Shown: one piece after another, positions 8,931 through 17,716 of the stretch
How positions within the stretch are numbered: position 1 is the stretch's first letter
Layout of the letters: every line of letters starts with the position of its first letter
NCBI GenBank assembly: GCA_014376575.1
Contig: JACMRF010000052.1
Span: 1-32,472 of the forward strand
Source: Undibacterium sp.
Lineage (GTDB): Bacteria > Pseudomonadota > Gammaproteobacteria > Burkholderiales > Burkholderiaceae
Length of the DNA stretch: 32,472 nt
Direction: 5' to 3'
The notes under the pieces: generated by a model
The model's input: the letters and a program-made list of their open reading frames with translations, nothing else
Databases searched by the model: none
What the model was told of the DNA's origin: nothing
Made by a program: the position numbers and the translations under genes

Positions 8931-9357
8931 GAAACGCCTTGTTAGCCTATTAAGTTAATACTTGAATGCAGACTTCGCAAAAACGTTTTTTAGTGGATTT
9001 TGGTGAAAAAATACTTTTTTATATCAAAATAAATCCATCCCGATATTTACTTCAAATTAGCGAACATAATCGTGCATAACTGACACATGTAATTCAATAA
9101 GAAAATACCGTCTTACTGCTGATTCAACAGTGATTCTAGGCTAAGATACCAACCGCAGTACAAATAGCCCAAATACATAACAATACCCAATCTACCTCGC
9201 TATAAATGATCTAAAAAATACGAGAACTGATGGTGAGTGAATAAATAGATCTGCAGATGTGAGCGGAAATATCCCCTCTCATTTAAGCATGTTGCAAGCC
9301 TGAAATTGTGGATAATAACGAGACATATTGATACTTTGTATCAAGCGAGAGGAACAA
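8931..9357. other. 427-base non-coding gap between fliK and fliL
   Basis: No convincing ORF on either strand. It holds a perfect 10-bp palindrome ATCTGCAGAT (9249-9258), an imperfect dyad around 9113-9133 (ACTG...CAGT), and a tight inverted repeat directly before the fliL ribosome-binding site (listed separately). No GC-rich stem followed by a T run was seen after fliK, and no clear sigma-54 or FliA-type promoter could be recognised. It probably contains the promoter of the fliL-R run, but I could not place it. Confidence 0.6.
9328..9344 (+). promoter_or_regulatory. perfect inverted repeat before the fliL ribosome-binding site
   Basis: TTGATAC, a TTT spacer and GTATCAA form a perfect 7-bp dyad. 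It ends 4 bases before the GAGAGGA Shine-Dalgarno (9348-9354) of fliL. It could be an operator or an RNA hairpin that affects ribosome access. The arms resemble FNR/CRP half sites (TTGAT/ATCAA) but the 7-base spacing between them is wrong for FNR (4 bases). Confidence 0.4.
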
Positions 9358-9864
9358 ATGTCGAAAGCGCCAGAAAAAGCAGCGCCAATCAATGGTGCTG
9401 AACCAGTTGTAAAATCAAAGAAAAAACTCATCATCATAGTTGCAGCAGCAGTTTTATTGCTCGGTGTGATAGGTGCTGGTGCGGCATTCTTTTTGGCAAA
9501 AAAGAATGCTTCTTCAAAAGACAGTGAACATAAAGCTGAGCCTGCAAAAGCACCCATTTTTTTGCCTCTTGAAACTTTTGTCGTTAATTTACAATCGGAT
9601 TCTGGAGACAAATATTTACAAATCAGTATGACATTGCAGTTGCTCGACGAAGAACAGGCAAATTTAATAAAGTTAAACATGCCACAAGTGCGTAGCCGTT
9701 TACTTATGCTGTTATCCAGCAAAGAAACGAACGACATACTTTCTGCTGAGGGGAAAGAAAAACTAATCGAAGAAATTATCGAGCAGGTAAAAATTCCGTT
9801 TGTGTCTAAAGGTTCGCCACAAAAAGTCAGTGGTGTGTTTTTCACTTCATTTGTAGTCCAATAA
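9358..9864 (+). CDS. fliL: flagellar basal body-associated protein FliL
   Basis: FliL is a single-pass inner-membrane protein surrounding the stator and supporting torque or swarming. The 168-residue product has a short charged cytoplasmic N-terminus, one membrane segment (about 25-45, LIIIVAAAVLLLGVIGAGAAFF), and a periplasmic FliL domain with LETFVVNLQSDSGDKYLQISM and RSRLLMLLSSKETNDILS, ending FTSFVVQ. The ATG at 9358 is chosen because AGAGGAAC lies directly upstream; a frame extension to 9328 has no ribosome-binding site and runs through the inverted repeat. It precedes fliM by 4 bases. Confidence 0.94.
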   Translation: MSKAPEKAAPINGAEPVVKSKKKLIIIVAAAVLLLGVIGAGAAFFLAKKNASSKDSEHKAEPAKAPIFLPLETFVVNLQSDSGDKYLQISMTLQLLDEEQANLIKLNMPQVRSRLLMLLSSKETNDILSAEGKEKLIEEIIEQVKIPFVSKGSPQKVSGVFFTSFVVQ

Positions 9865-9868
9865 CTTC

Positions 9869-10888
9869 ATGTCCGATAATTTTCTCTCTCAGGAAGAAGT
9901 TGATGCCTTATTAAAAGGGGTCACTGGAGATCAGGATGACGCGCAATCCCAAGAAGACACTTCTGGGGTTCGGCCTTACAATCTTGCTACGCAAGAACGT
10001 ATCGTTCGAGGCCGCATGCCGACCCTGGAAATCATCAACGAACGCTTCGCGCGACTGTTGCGGATTGGTCTGTTTAATTTTTTGCGACGCAGTGCCGAAG
10101 TGTCTGTTGGCACAGTAAGAGTATCCAAATACAGCGAATTTATTCGAAATCTCGTCGTGCCAACCAATCTTAATCTGGCACACATGAAACCGCTACGTGG
10201 CACATCACTCTTCGTACTGGATCCTGGCTTAGTTTTTCTACTCGTCGACAATCTTTTTGGCGGTGATGGACGTTTTCATACGCGCGTAGAAGGTCGTGAT
10301 TTTACACAAACTGAACAAAGAATTATTCAGCGCATTTTAGAAATCATTTTTGAAACATATGAAAAGTCCTGGGAGCCGGTGTACCCAGTTAAGTTTGAAT
10401 ATATTCGATCGGAAATGAACACGCAATTTGCCAATATTGCAACGCCAAATGAAGTCGTTGTCTCTACAACATTCACGATCGAATTAGGCCCTGTCAGCGG
10501 CGAGATGCACCTCTGCATGCCCTACTCGATGATTGAGCCGATCCGGGACATTCTGACAAGTAGCTTGCAAGGTGAAACCTTAGAGATAGACAAACGCTGG
10601 GTGCGTTTGATGACGCAACAAATTCAAATCGCTGAGGTAGAAATTGTTGCCGATATCGGCACAACCAAAGTGACGTTAGGCGACATTCTCAATATGAAAG
10701 CGGGGGATATTATTCCTCTTTCGATTCCAGATATTATTTCAGCAAAAGTAGATGGCACACCCGTTATGGAATGCAAATACGGGGTATTCAACGGACAATA
10801 TGCATTGCGTGTAGAAAAGCTGATCAGTTCCAGCGTCAACGAAATTGCGCATGAATCAACACAAGGAGAAAATCGTGGACGACAATAA
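9869..10888 (+). CDS. fliM: flagellar motor switch protein FliM
   Basis: FliM is the C-ring protein that binds CheY-P and drives switching of rotation. The 339-residue sequence starts with the CheY-P-binding peptide (FLSQEEVDALLKGV). The CheC-like middle domain follows (LATQERIVRGRMPTLEIINERFAR..., FGGDGRF), then a C-terminal SpoA domain (VTLGDILNMKAGDIIPLSIPD) that pairs with FliN. Length is typical. Its 3' end overlaps the fliN start by 14 bases. Confidence 0.97.
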   Translation: MSDNFLSQEEVDALLKGVTGDQDDAQSQEDTSGVRPYNLATQERIVRGRMPTLEIINERFARLLRIGLFNFLRRSAEVSVGTVRVSKYSEFIRNLVVPTNLNLAHMKPLRGTSLFVLDPGLVFLLVDNLFGGDGRFHTRVEGRDFTQTEQRIIQRILEIIFETYEKSWEPVYPVKFEYIRSEMNTQFANIATPNEVVVSTTFTIELGPVSGEMHLCMPYSMIEPIRDILTSSLQGETLEIDKRWVRLMTQQIQIAEVEIVADIGTTKVTLGDILNMKAGDIIPLSIPDIISAKVDGTPVMECKYGVFNGQYALRVEKLISSSVNEIAHESTQGENRGRQ

Positions 10889-11309
10889 TGACACGCCCAT
10901 CAGCGAAGACGATTGGGGTGCAGCCATCGCCGAGCAAGAAAAAGCAGATGCTACGGCTGCAGCCAACGCGGCAGCAAATTTTGCACCTGCCGCCAGCACG
11001 GCCAAGTTTCAAGAATTTAGTGGCAAAAGTAGTCAAACTGAAACACATAATGACATCGACTTTATTCTCGACATTCCCGTTCAACTTACTGTTGAATTAG
11101 GACGCACCAAAATAGCGATTAAAAATCTGTTGCAGTTAGCCCAAGGATCTGTTGTCGAACTCGATGGTTTAGCAGGTGAACCGATGGATGTACTGGTCAA
11201 CGGCTGCCTCATTGCACAAGGTGAAGTGGTCGTCGTAAATGATAAATTTGGTATCCGGCTAACTGACATTGTTACTCCAGCAGAACGTATTCGTAAGTTA
11301 AATAAATAA
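10875..11309 (+). CDS. fliN: flagellar motor switch protein FliN
   Basis: FliN forms the base of the C ring and docks FliH-FliI. The 144-residue product has an acidic, Ala-rich N-terminus (DDWGAAIAEQEKADATAAAN) and the conserved SpoA domain DIDFILDIPVQLTVELGRTK...LLQLAQGSVVELDGLAGEPMDVLVNG, ending ERIRKLNK. The start is a GTG at 10875 with AAGGAG six bases upstream, inside the end of fliM. An ATG at 10888 is in a different frame and not used. The TAA overlaps the ATG of fliO by one base. Confidence 0.95.
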   Translation: MDDNNDTPISEDDWGAAIAEQEKADATAAANAAANFAPAASTAKFQEFSGKSSQTETHNDIDFILDIPVQLTVELGRTKIAIKNLLQLAQGSVVELDGLAGEPMDVLVNGCLIAQGEVVVVNDKFGIRLTDIVTPAERIRKLNK

Positions 11310-11728
11310 TGAATCGAATATATTTATTACTTCTGGTGCTGCCAGCCGGCTTTGCAACGGGCGCGGAAGCGGCAGCGATATCACCCACTACTGGATTATT
11401 ACAAATTTTTCTTGGGCTGGTTGCTGTTTTAACTCTGATGGCCGTAGCGGCATGGTTTTTCAAAAAGTTAGGCCCAGTCAATACGAGTAATAAACTGCCG
11501 GTCAAAATCATAGGCGGCGTGAGTGTAGGCAACCGTGAACGTATTATGGTGGTAGAAGTCGCCGATCAATGGATTGTTGTAGGCGTTACGTCGAACCAAA
11601 TTAACACTTTATCGACGATGCCAAAACAAGAAAAATTGGTTGAAGAATCCACCTACAATGCACAAGAAAACCCATTTTCTTCATGGCTAAAACGAACAAT
11701 GGATAAACGTAGTGAATCATCAAAGTAG
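11309..11728 (+). CDS. fliO: flagellar biosynthetic protein FliO
   Basis: FliO is a membrane chaperone that helps assemble the FliP ring of the export gate. The 139-residue protein starts with a hydrophobic signal-like segment ([21 protein letters not shown]). A membrane span follows (about 27-48, [22 protein letters not shown]), then the FliO domain core with [28 protein letters not shown]. It shares one base with the fliN stop codon and lies directly ahead of fliP, its partner. Confidence 0.92.
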   Translation: MNRIYLLLLVLPAGFATGAEAAAISPTTGLLQIFLGLVAVLTLMAVAAWFFKKLGPVNTSNKLPVKIIGGVSVGNRERIMVVEVADQWIVVGVTSNQINTLSTMPKQEKLVEESTYNAQENPFSSWLKRTMDKRSESSK

Positions 11729-11741
11729 ACTAAAACAAGCA

Positions 11742-12515
11742 ATGAATCCATCACGTTTTTTCTCTGGCAGCATGCTGTTTTTACTTGCCTTGACGATAGG
11801 ACTGGCGCTACCAGAATTGGCACATGCGCAAGCCACAAACGGTGGCTTGGCAGCAATCAACAGCACGCCAGCAGCCGGTGGTGGACAAAACTATTCTCTT
11901 AGCATTCAGACGCTGCTATTTTTAACTGCGCTAACGTTTATTCCTGCAGCCTTGCTCATGATGACGAGTTTTACCCGCATCATTATCGTGCTGTCGCTCT
12001 TAAGGCAAGCACTCGGTACACAATCGGCACCGCCTAATCAAGTGATGGTAGGGTTGGCACTGTTTCTGACTTTATTTGTCATGGGGCCAGTTTTTGATAA
12101 AATATATGCCGAAGCGTATCAACCCTTTTCTGAGAATAAAATAAGCATGTCAGCGGCGATGGACAAAGGGATAGTACCTCTCAAGCAATTCATGCTCAAA
12201 CAAACTAGACAAAGCGACTTAGCGCTGTATGTCAAGCTATCCAATTCTCCTGATTTACAAGGGCCAGAAGACGTCACTCTTCGTATTTTAATTCCCGCGT
12301 TTATTACGAGCGAATTGAAAACTGCCTTTCAAATTAGTTTTGCTATTTTTATCCCCTTTCTGATTATTGACATGGTGGTTGCCAGTGTCTTGATGTCAAT
12401 GGGAATGATGATGGTTTCACCGGCGATTGTATCTTTACCTTTTAAGTTAATGTTATTTGTCCTGGTGGACGGCTGGCAATTAGTGATTGGTTCTTTAGCT
12501 CAAAGTTTTTATTAG
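11742..12515 (+). CDS. fliP: flagellar export gate protein FliP
   Basis: FliP forms the pentameric core of the export gate with FliQ and FliR. The sequence carries a cleavable signal peptide ([20 protein letters not shown], likely cut after AHA), as known for proteobacterial FliP. The hallmark segments are [56 protein letters not shown] and [35 protein letters not shown]. The ATG at 11742 (257 residues) places the signal peptide correctly; a GTG at 11712 inside fliO would add ten residues and cannot be excluded. No strong ribosome-binding site precedes either, so coupling to fliO is likely. Confidence 0.95.
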   Translation: MNPSRFFSGSMLFLLALTIGLALPELAHAQATNGGLAAINSTPAAGGGQNYSLSIQTLLFLTALTFIPAALLMMTSFTRIIIVLSLLRQALGTQSAPPNQVMVGLALFLTLFVMGPVFDKIYAEAYQPFSENKISMSAAMDKGIVPLKQFMLKQTRQSDLALYVKLSNSPDLQGPEDVTLRILIPAFITSELKTAFQISFAIFIPFLIIDMVVASVLMSMGMMMVSPAIVSLPFKLMLFVLVDGWQLVIGSLAQSFY

Positions 12516-12525
12516 AGAGGCGTCT

Positions 12526-12795
12526 ATGACTCCCGATAGTGTAATGACGCTTGGTCGTCAGGCAATGGAGGTAACTCTTCTCGTTTCAGCGCCCTTATTA
12601 TTAGTTGCACTTGCCATTGGCCTGATCGTGAGTATTTTTCAGGCAGCAACTCAGATCAATGAAACGACGCTCTCCTTCATTCCCAAACTGGTTGGTATTT
12701 TTGTCACGTTGATTGTTGCAGGGCCATGGATGCTCGCTATCTTGGGTGATTACATGCGCCAGATGTTCACTAGCATCGCAACGATGGCAGGTTAA
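12526..12795 (+). CDS. fliQ: flagellar export gate protein FliQ
   Basis: FliQ supplies the helical hairpins around the FliPR gate. The 89-residue protein has two membrane helices (about 16-38 and 50-72) and the typical motifs TPDSVMTLGRQAMEV at the N-terminus, LIVSIFQAATQINETTLSFIPKL in the middle and MRQMFTSI near the end. An AGAGG ribosome-binding site lies 7 bases before the ATG. It sits 10 bases after fliP and 7 before fliR. Confidence 0.96.
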   Translation: MTPDSVMTLGRQAMEVTLLVSAPLLLVALAIGLIVSIFQAATQINETTLSFIPKLVGIFVTLIVAGPWMLAILGDYMRQMFTSIATMAG

Positions 12796-12802
12796 ACAAA
12801 AA

Positions 12803-13609
12803 ATGGTGTCTTTTTCTGGTAACGAGTTGATTGCAATGATCGCCTCGTTCATTTGGCCCTTGACGCGCATTTTGGGTCTTATCGCGATAGCACCGCCATT
12901 TGGCAATAATAGTGTCCCCGTCCAAGTGAAATTGTTATTAGGGGTAATGTTAGCGTTAATCGTTGCGCCCACCATTGCCCCGCTTACTCACGCAGATCCA
13001 ATGTCCGTCAGTGGGATCATGATACTTATGCAGCAGCTAGTGATTGGCATGGCAATGGGTTTCATGGTGCGCGTTGTGTTTGCCGGCATAGAGATGGCCG
13101 GCGAAGTCATTGGCCTAACCATGGGTTTGGGATTTGCAAGTTTTTTTGACCCGCAAACGCAAGGTAGGACTTCTGCCATCAGTCAAGTATTGGTACTCAT
13201 TTCAACCTTACTTTTTTTGACTCTTAACGTGCACCTGTCGGTATTTGCCGCGCTGGTAGAGAGTTTCAAAACGATCCCGATTTCAACCGCGCTGACGATG
13301 GGTTTTAGCTTTCAGAAGCTAGCCGTTTGGGGAGAGCAAATCTTTATCATTAGTATGCGTTTGTCCTTACCGATTGTTGCAGCATTATTGATCACCAATG
13401 TTGCATTAGGAATACTTACGCGTGCCGCACCGCAACTCAACTTGTTTGGTATTGGATTTCCAATCACTATCGGTGTGGGCTTTCTCATGTTGAGTATGAC
13501 AATACCGTATATGTTGCTACCGATTGAAAACGCATTCCAGAATGGTGTAGAAGCGATACAATCGTTGGGGATAGCAGCTCCTCCGCCTCTTATCAAATCA
13601 TCGCCATGA
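12803..13609 (+). CDS. fliR: flagellar export gate protein FliR
   Basis: FliR completes the FliPQR export gate. The 268-residue polytopic protein has about six hydrophobic segments and the conserved pattern PLTRILGLIAIAPPFG, then GEVIGLTMGLGFASFFDPQTQG, then NVALGILTRAAPQLNLFGIGFPITIGVG. The ATG at 12803 follows the fliQ stop; an upstream extension in the same frame would lie within fliQ and lacks support. Its TGA overlaps the ATG of nnr (ATGA), so the flagellar run reads straight into a metabolite-repair gene. flhB, the remaining gate component, is not in the window. Confidence 0.95.
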   Translation: MVSFSGNELIAMIASFIWPLTRILGLIAIAPPFGNNSVPVQVKLLLGVMLALIVAPTIAPLTHADPMSVSGIMILMQQLVIGMAMGFMVRVVFAGIEMAGEVIGLTMGLGFASFFDPQTQGRTSAISQVLVLISTLLFLTLNVHLSVFAALVESFKTIPISTALTMGFSFQKLAVWGEQIFIISMRLSLPIVAALLITNVALGILTRAAPQLNLFGIGFPITIGVGFLMLSMTIPYMLLPIENAFQNGVEAIQSLGIAAPPPLIKSSP

Positions 13610-15177
13610 CTATGACTGTGCCGTCCACCCTGCTACGTAACGCTCTATATCGAATCGAAGAGATACGACAAATTGAGGAGGCCGCAGCTGAAGTATTACC
13701 TGCAGGTAGTCTGATGCGGGAAGCGGGAAGTGCCGCTGCCGCTTTCGTAAAAAAACTGATCCCGACACCAAATACCAAAATACTCGTTCTTGCAGGGCCG
13801 GGCAACAATGGTGGTGATGCTCTTGAAGTAACGCAGCTACTGTCAGCATGCGGATATGAGCTTACGGTTATTTTATGCGCTGATCGCATTCAATATTCAG
13901 AAGACGCGAAACAAAGTTTGCAACGCGCGCAAGCTAGCAAAGCTAAATTTATCGATGCAACTGAACTTCCAACGACAAATGAACCGTGGGCGCTTGTCAT
14001 TGATGGGCTATTCGGTATTGGTCTCACGCGAGCTATGAGCGGAACAATGGCAAGCCTGATACAACAGGTAAATCAGCTGTCGCAACAATGCCAATTTCCT
14101 GTTTTGGCTCTGGACGTACCTAGTGGTCTCAACGCAGACACGGGACAGCTTATCGGCGACATAGCGATTGCGATCCGCGCAACACATACCATCACATTTA
14201 TTGGCGATAAACCGGGACTGCATACAGCGGCGGGCCGAGATTATTGCGGCCATGTTGTAGTTGCAAATTTAGAAATCCCGCTCAATTTATTCCCTAAGCC
14301 TAGTATTTACTTATGTCATCCACGCATGTTTTCCAAGGCGCTGCAACCTCGCATGCACGACAGCCATAAAGGTAGCAATGGGGATGTGCTCATTGTCGGG
14401 GGTGCCACAGGCATGATAGGTGCGCCACTGCTCGCTGCTCGGTCGGCAATACATTGTGGTGTCGGTAGAGTTTATGTTGGTTTTGTGGGGAGAGCGCCTT
14501 TATTCGACAACCAGCACCCTGAATTAATGTGTCGTGCCGCCAGGGATTACGATTTTAGTAAATCAGTTGTGGTAATTGGGCCAGGTCTTGGCGACTCTAG
14601 CGAAGCAATGCAACTACTGACGAATGCTTTAAACGACACCACTGCAATAGTCATCGACGCTGATGCGCTCAATTTAATTGCTACGACGACCCGATTGCAA
14701 AAATTATTATTGGAACGAGCCGAAAGAAATGTGGCAACGATCATCACGCCTCATCCATTGGAAGCAGCTCGGTTATTAGGAATCAGTGCCCAAGAGATTC
14801 AGTCAGACCGACTAAAAAGTGCGCAGAGCCTAGCGGATAAATTTAAAGTATGTGCGGTCCTCAAAGGTAGTGGAACTATTATTGCAAGCGTCAACGAACC
14901 GATTTGCATTAATACTACCGGAAATCCGGCACTAGCCACTGCGGGTACTGGCGATGTCCTCGCCGGTATCTGCGGCGCATTGCTGGCGCAAAGTGTTCCT
15001 GAAACTAAGGCGGCAAGAATGGCAGTATGGTTGCACGGTCTTGCTGCAGACAATTTGCTCAAACAAGGAATCGGCCCTGTAGGGTTGACAGCGAGTGAAT
15101 TAATTCCAGCGGTAAGAACATCCCTCAACAAGTTCATTACAGATTCAGCTCATGACGGTGTGATTGAAGCAGAATGA
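13606..15177 (+). CDS. nnr: bifunctional NAD(P)H-hydrate epimerase / ADP-dependent NAD(P)H-hydrate dehydratase
   Basis: The enzyme repairs NADHX and NADPHX, damaged hydrated cofactors: the N-terminal domain epimerises R and S forms and the C-terminal domain dehydrates the S form using ADP. Residues 1 to about 220 are the YjeF_N epimerase (LAGPGNNGGDALEV, DGLFGIGLTR, LDVPSGLNADTG). Residues about 235-510 are the ribokinase-like dehydratase (HKGSNGDVLIVGGATGMIGA, VVIGPGLGDS, VLKGSGTII, NPALATAGTGDVLAGI). The GTGD motif carries the expected catalytic Asp. Total length of 523 residues is normal for the fused bacterial form. It starts inside the fliR stop (ATGA overlap), so it is likely co-translated with the flagellar operon. 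A second ATG at 13612 is possible. Confidence 0.94.
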   Translation: MTMTVPSTLLRNALYRIEEIRQIEEAAAEVLPAGSLMREAGSAAAAFVKKLIPTPNTKILVLAGPGNNGGDALEVTQLLSACGYELTVILCADRIQYSEDAKQSLQRAQASKAKFIDATELPTTNEPWALVIDGLFGIGLTRAMSGTMASLIQQVNQLSQQCQFPVLALDVPSGLNADTGQLIGDIAIAIRATHTITFIGDKPGLHTAAGRDYCGHVVVANLEIPLNLFPKPSIYLCHPRMFSKALQPRMHDSHKGSNGDVLIVGGATGMIGAPLLAARSAIHCGVGRVYVGFVGRAPLFDNQHPELMCRAARDYDFSKSVVVIGPGLGDSSEAMQLLTNALNDTTAIVIDADALNLIATTTRLQKLLLERAERNVATIITPHPLEAARLLGISAQEIQSDRLKSAQSLADKFKVCAVLKGSGTIIASVNEPICINTTGNPALATAGTGDVLAGICGALLAQSVPETKAARMAVWLHGLAADNLLKQGIGPVGLTASELIPAVRTSLNKFITDSAHDGVIEAE

Positions 15178-15203
15178 TGATCAAAATGCGTATCGCACCC
15201 GAT

Positions 15204-15229
15204 TAGAAAAATATACTCACCCGGAGTAT
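15204..15229 (-). terminator. weak intrinsic terminator downstream of ybbA-like gene
   Basis: On the minus strand ATACTC (224-229 side), a 5-base loop and GAGTAT form a 6-bp stem at 15213-15229, followed by ATTTTTC. It lies about 70 bases past the stop of the minus-strand ABC gene and 35 past the converging nnr stop. The stem is short, so the call is tentative. Confidence 0.4.
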
Positions 15230-15299
15230 CATTAAAAACTGCTCATTTGCGCAATACCTACGTGCGTAAAAAATAATACTCCCCTTATTTTTGGTTTTA

Positions 15300-15992
15300 T
15301 TAGTGTTGATCCAAATGTCCGGCGACGATACGCAAAGTCCTTGCGCATCGGGCAGCAATCGATAAATCATGCGTCACCAGAACCAAGGTTGACCCACGCT
15401 CACGATTAAGCGCAAACATTAACTGAATGACCGCTTCACCAGTCACCGCATCCAAACTGCCTGTCGGCTCATCAGCGAACAACAGCGGCGGTTCAGTGAC
15501 AAACGCACGCGCTAAAGCCACCCTTTGCTGCTCTCCGCCAGAGAGAAATTTGGGGTAATGTCGCAAACGGCTCGCCAAGCCAACATGCGCCAGCATTGCT
15601 TCGGCCTTCTCGCGCGCTTTTTTGTCACCCCGCAACTCCAACGGTAACATCACATTTTCTAAGGCATTTAAATGCATTAGCAATTGAAAGGACTGGAACA
15701 CAAAACCCAGATTTTCTTTTCTGAAAATTGCCCTGCCATCTTCATTCAGCGCAAAAATATCAATGCCGTCAAGTACAACTTTCCCTTCCGTGGGCACATC
15801 CAAACCTGCCAATATGCCTAGCAAGGTAGATTTACCAGACCCTGAAGCGCCAACAATGGCAAGCGTCTCTCCCGCTTGCACGGTAAAATTGATGTCATGC
15901 AAAATGCTTAGTTCACCAGTCGCATCAGAAACACGTTTGGACAAGTTTTTTACTGTTATTGCGGGTTCTGTCATTTCTTTAGGAAGGCTCAT
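15300..15992 (-). CDS. ybbA: ABC transporter ATP-binding protein, YbbA/LolD-like
   Basis: This 230-residue ATPase belongs to the MacB/LolD/YbbA branch. It shows Walker [13 protein letters not shown] (about 53-64), a Q-loop in [25 protein letters not shown] typical of the branch, signature [14 protein letters not shown], Walker [13 protein letters not shown] and the switch His in LVTHD. It is divergent from the TesA-like gene with only 6 bases between start codons, the same head-to-head pairing seen for ybbA and tesA in E. coli. The large permease partner YbbP is not next to it here: the downstream side is the end of nnr. So the membrane partner must be encoded elsewhere or this ATPase works with another permease. 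LolD is the main alternative name; the tesA neighbour favours YbbA. Confidence 0.85.
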   Translation of the reverse strand: MSLPKEMTEPAITVKNLSKRVSDATGELSILHDINFTVQAGETLAIVGASGSGKSTLLGILAGLDVPTEGKVVLDGIDIFALNEDGRAIFRKENLGFVFQSFQLLMHLNALENVMLPLELRGDKKAREKAEAMLAHVGLASRLRHYPKFLSGGEQQRVALARAFVTEPPLLFADEPTGSLDAVTGEAVIQLMFALNRERGSTLVLVTHDLSIAARCARTLRIVAGHLDQH

Positions 15993-15998
15993 GCTTTT

Positions 15999-16646
15999 AT
16001 GGTGGTTGTAATCAATCGGAAAATTTTAATTGCGTGGTGCAGATTATTAGTGTTTTCTGTACTTACTTCATATGGCGCGGTTGCTCATTCTGCATCAAAA
16101 GTGGTGCTTGTGCTTGGAGATAGTTTATCGGCCGAATATGGTCTAGCACGCGGCACAGGTTGGGTTGCCTTATTAGAACAACGTCTTCAACAGAAAAACA
16201 TCGTCGCAACCGTAGTCAACGCCAGTATTAGCGGCGAAACGACGAGCGGAGGCAAAGCAAGAATAGACAGTCTGCTAAAAAAATATCGTCCAGACGTTAT
16301 CATCATCGAGCTCGGCGGCAATGATGCCTTACGTGGTTTAGCGTTAAACGCTTCTGAAAAGAATTTTCGCGACATGATTGCGATGGCAAACACAGCGAAA
16401 GCAAAAGTGCTCTTGGTTGGCATGCAAATCCCCCCCAATTATGGAAGAGACTATACCGAACAATTTTTTTCCATCTACGCGCGCGTGGCAAAAACGACGC
16501 ATTCAACTCTGGTGCCTTTTTTCATGGAAGGTGTGGCGAACAGGCCTGAGTTGTTTCAAGCTGACCGCATTCACCTACTGGCACGCGCCCACCCTGCCCT
16601 ACTAGACAACGTCTGGCCTCATTTACAAAAATTACTTCAACAATAA
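15999..16646 (+). CDS. tesA: TesA-like periplasmic arylesterase / lysophospholipase (SGNH hydrolase)
   Basis: This 215-residue protein has an N-terminal signal peptide (hydrophobic core about 10-28, cleavage near AHSAS). The SGNH/GDSL hydrolase blocks follow: block I LGDSLSAEYGL with the nucleophilic Ser, block II around INASISGETTSGG, block III GGNDALRG, and block V DRIHLLARAHPALLDNVW with the catalytic Asp and His. E. coli TesA is a multifunctional acyl-CoA thioesterase, esterase and lysophospholipase L1 of the periplasm, and the same broad activity is expected. AGGAAGG lies 11 bases before the ATG. The 3' end is one base from mnmH, so the two probably share a transcript. Confidence 0.9.
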   Translation: MVVVINRKILIAWCRLLVFSVLTSYGAVAHSASKVVLVLGDSLSAEYGLARGTGWVALLEQRLQQKNIVATVVNASISGETTSGGKARIDSLLKKYRPDVIIIELGGNDALRGLALNASEKNFRDMIAMANTAKAKVLLVGMQIPPNYGRDYTEQFFSIYARVAKTTHSTLVPFFMEGVANRPELFQADRIHLLARAHPALLDNVWPHLQKLLQQ

Positions 16647-16647
16647 A

Positions 16648-17712
16648 ATGAAATATCCAGAACTGAACAATTTCACCGATCTATTACCCAGGCTTGCGGA
16701 ATTTGATGCAATTATTGATGTTCGTAGCCCTTCAGAATTCGCTGAAGATCATATACCCGGCGCAATCAACTGCCCGGTATTAGATGATCAGGAACGTATT
16801 CGCGTCGGTACCATGTACAAGCAAATCAACGCCTTTGAAGCAAAAAAAGTCGGCGCTGCGCTAGTAGCGAAGAATATTTCTCAACATATTGAACAACATT
16901 TTCTCGATAAACCTAAAGAATGGAAACCCTTAGTCTATTGCTGGCGCGGCGGCAACCGTAGCGGCTCTATGGCACATATCCTGGCGAAAATTGGATGGCC
17001 AGTGACACAGCTCGATGGCGGATACAAAAACTATCGCCATCATATCAACGATGCCATGCCCGATATCGCGCAGCTTGTGCAATGGCAAGTCATTTGCGGC
17101 ACCACCGGCAGCGGGAAAACAAGGCTATTGCAAACACTTCGACGTCAAGGTGCGCAGGTGCTTGATCTGGAGGAATTAGCGGCCCACCGAGGTTCGGTAC
17201 TGGGTCATTTACCGAGCCAGGAACAGCCGAGTCAAAAAAAGTTTGAAAGCACAATTTGGCAATGCTTGCGCAACTTCGATTCTGCGCGCCCGGTATTCGT
17301 CGAGTCCGAAAGCAAAAAAGTCGGCAACCTTCGCGTACCAGACGCCATCATCGAAACGATGCGCGCCTCGCCGTGCATTGCATTGGACTTACCGACAACT
17401 CAACGAGTCGCTTTACTGATGGAAGATTATATTCACTTCGTCAGTGACTCTGATGCGCTCAATAAAAGACTTGATTGCCTGATCAGCTTACATGGCAACG
17501 CTACGATCCAAGTATGGAAAGACTTGGCAAATGCGGGAAACATGATGCAATTAGTGACCGAGCTTTTGGAAAAACATTATGACCCAGCATACTTAAAATC
17601 AATTAACAAAAATTTCCCAAAATCTACTAATGCAATGCATTTAACGCAATTTAGCATTTCTAACGACGACTTTGAAAACAGTGCGAAAAAAATATTAGCG
17701 CAAATAAATTAA
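16648..17712 (+). CDS. mnmH: tRNA 2-selenouridine synthase
   Basis: MnmH (SelU/YbbB) replaces sulfur by selenium at the 2-thiouridine wobble base of tRNA Lys, Glu and Gln, going through a geranylated intermediate. The 354-residue protein has an N-terminal rhodanese domain (about 1-135) with DVRSPSEFAEDHIPGA and the active-site loop YCWRGGNRSGS bearing the catalytic Cys. A P-loop domain with Walker A CGTTGSGKT (about 150-158) follows. Length and domain order match the family. It needs selenophosphate from SelD, not seen here. In E. coli the tesA, ybbA and ybbB (mnmH) genes lie in the same neighbourhood, which supports the cluster. It converges on ccoS with only 4 bases between the stops. Confidence 0.93.
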   Translation: MKYPELNNFTDLLPRLAEFDAIIDVRSPSEFAEDHIPGAINCPVLDDQERIRVGTMYKQINAFEAKKVGAALVAKNISQHIEQHFLDKPKEWKPLVYCWRGGNRSGSMAHILAKIGWPVTQLDGGYKNYRHHINDAMPDIAQLVQWQVICGTTGSGKTRLLQTLRRQGAQVLDLEELAAHRGSVLGHLPSQEQPSQKKFESTIWQCLRNFDSARPVFVESESKKVGNLRVPDAIIETMRASPCIALDLPTTQRVALLMEDYIHFVSDSDALNKRLDCLISLHGNATIQVWKDLANAGNMMQLVTELLEKHYDPAYLKSINKNFPKSTNAMHLTQFSISNDDFENSAKKILAQIN

Positions 17713-17716
17713 CAAT

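Noticed and set aside
9113..9178. 22-codon minus-strand frame in the fliK-fliL gap (starts MYLGYLYCGW)
   Set aside because: Very short, with no ribosome-binding site or recognisable feature; likely chance.
9328..9344. FNR/ANR box before fliL
   Set aside because: The half sites TTGAT and ATCAA are separated by 7 bases instead of the required 4.
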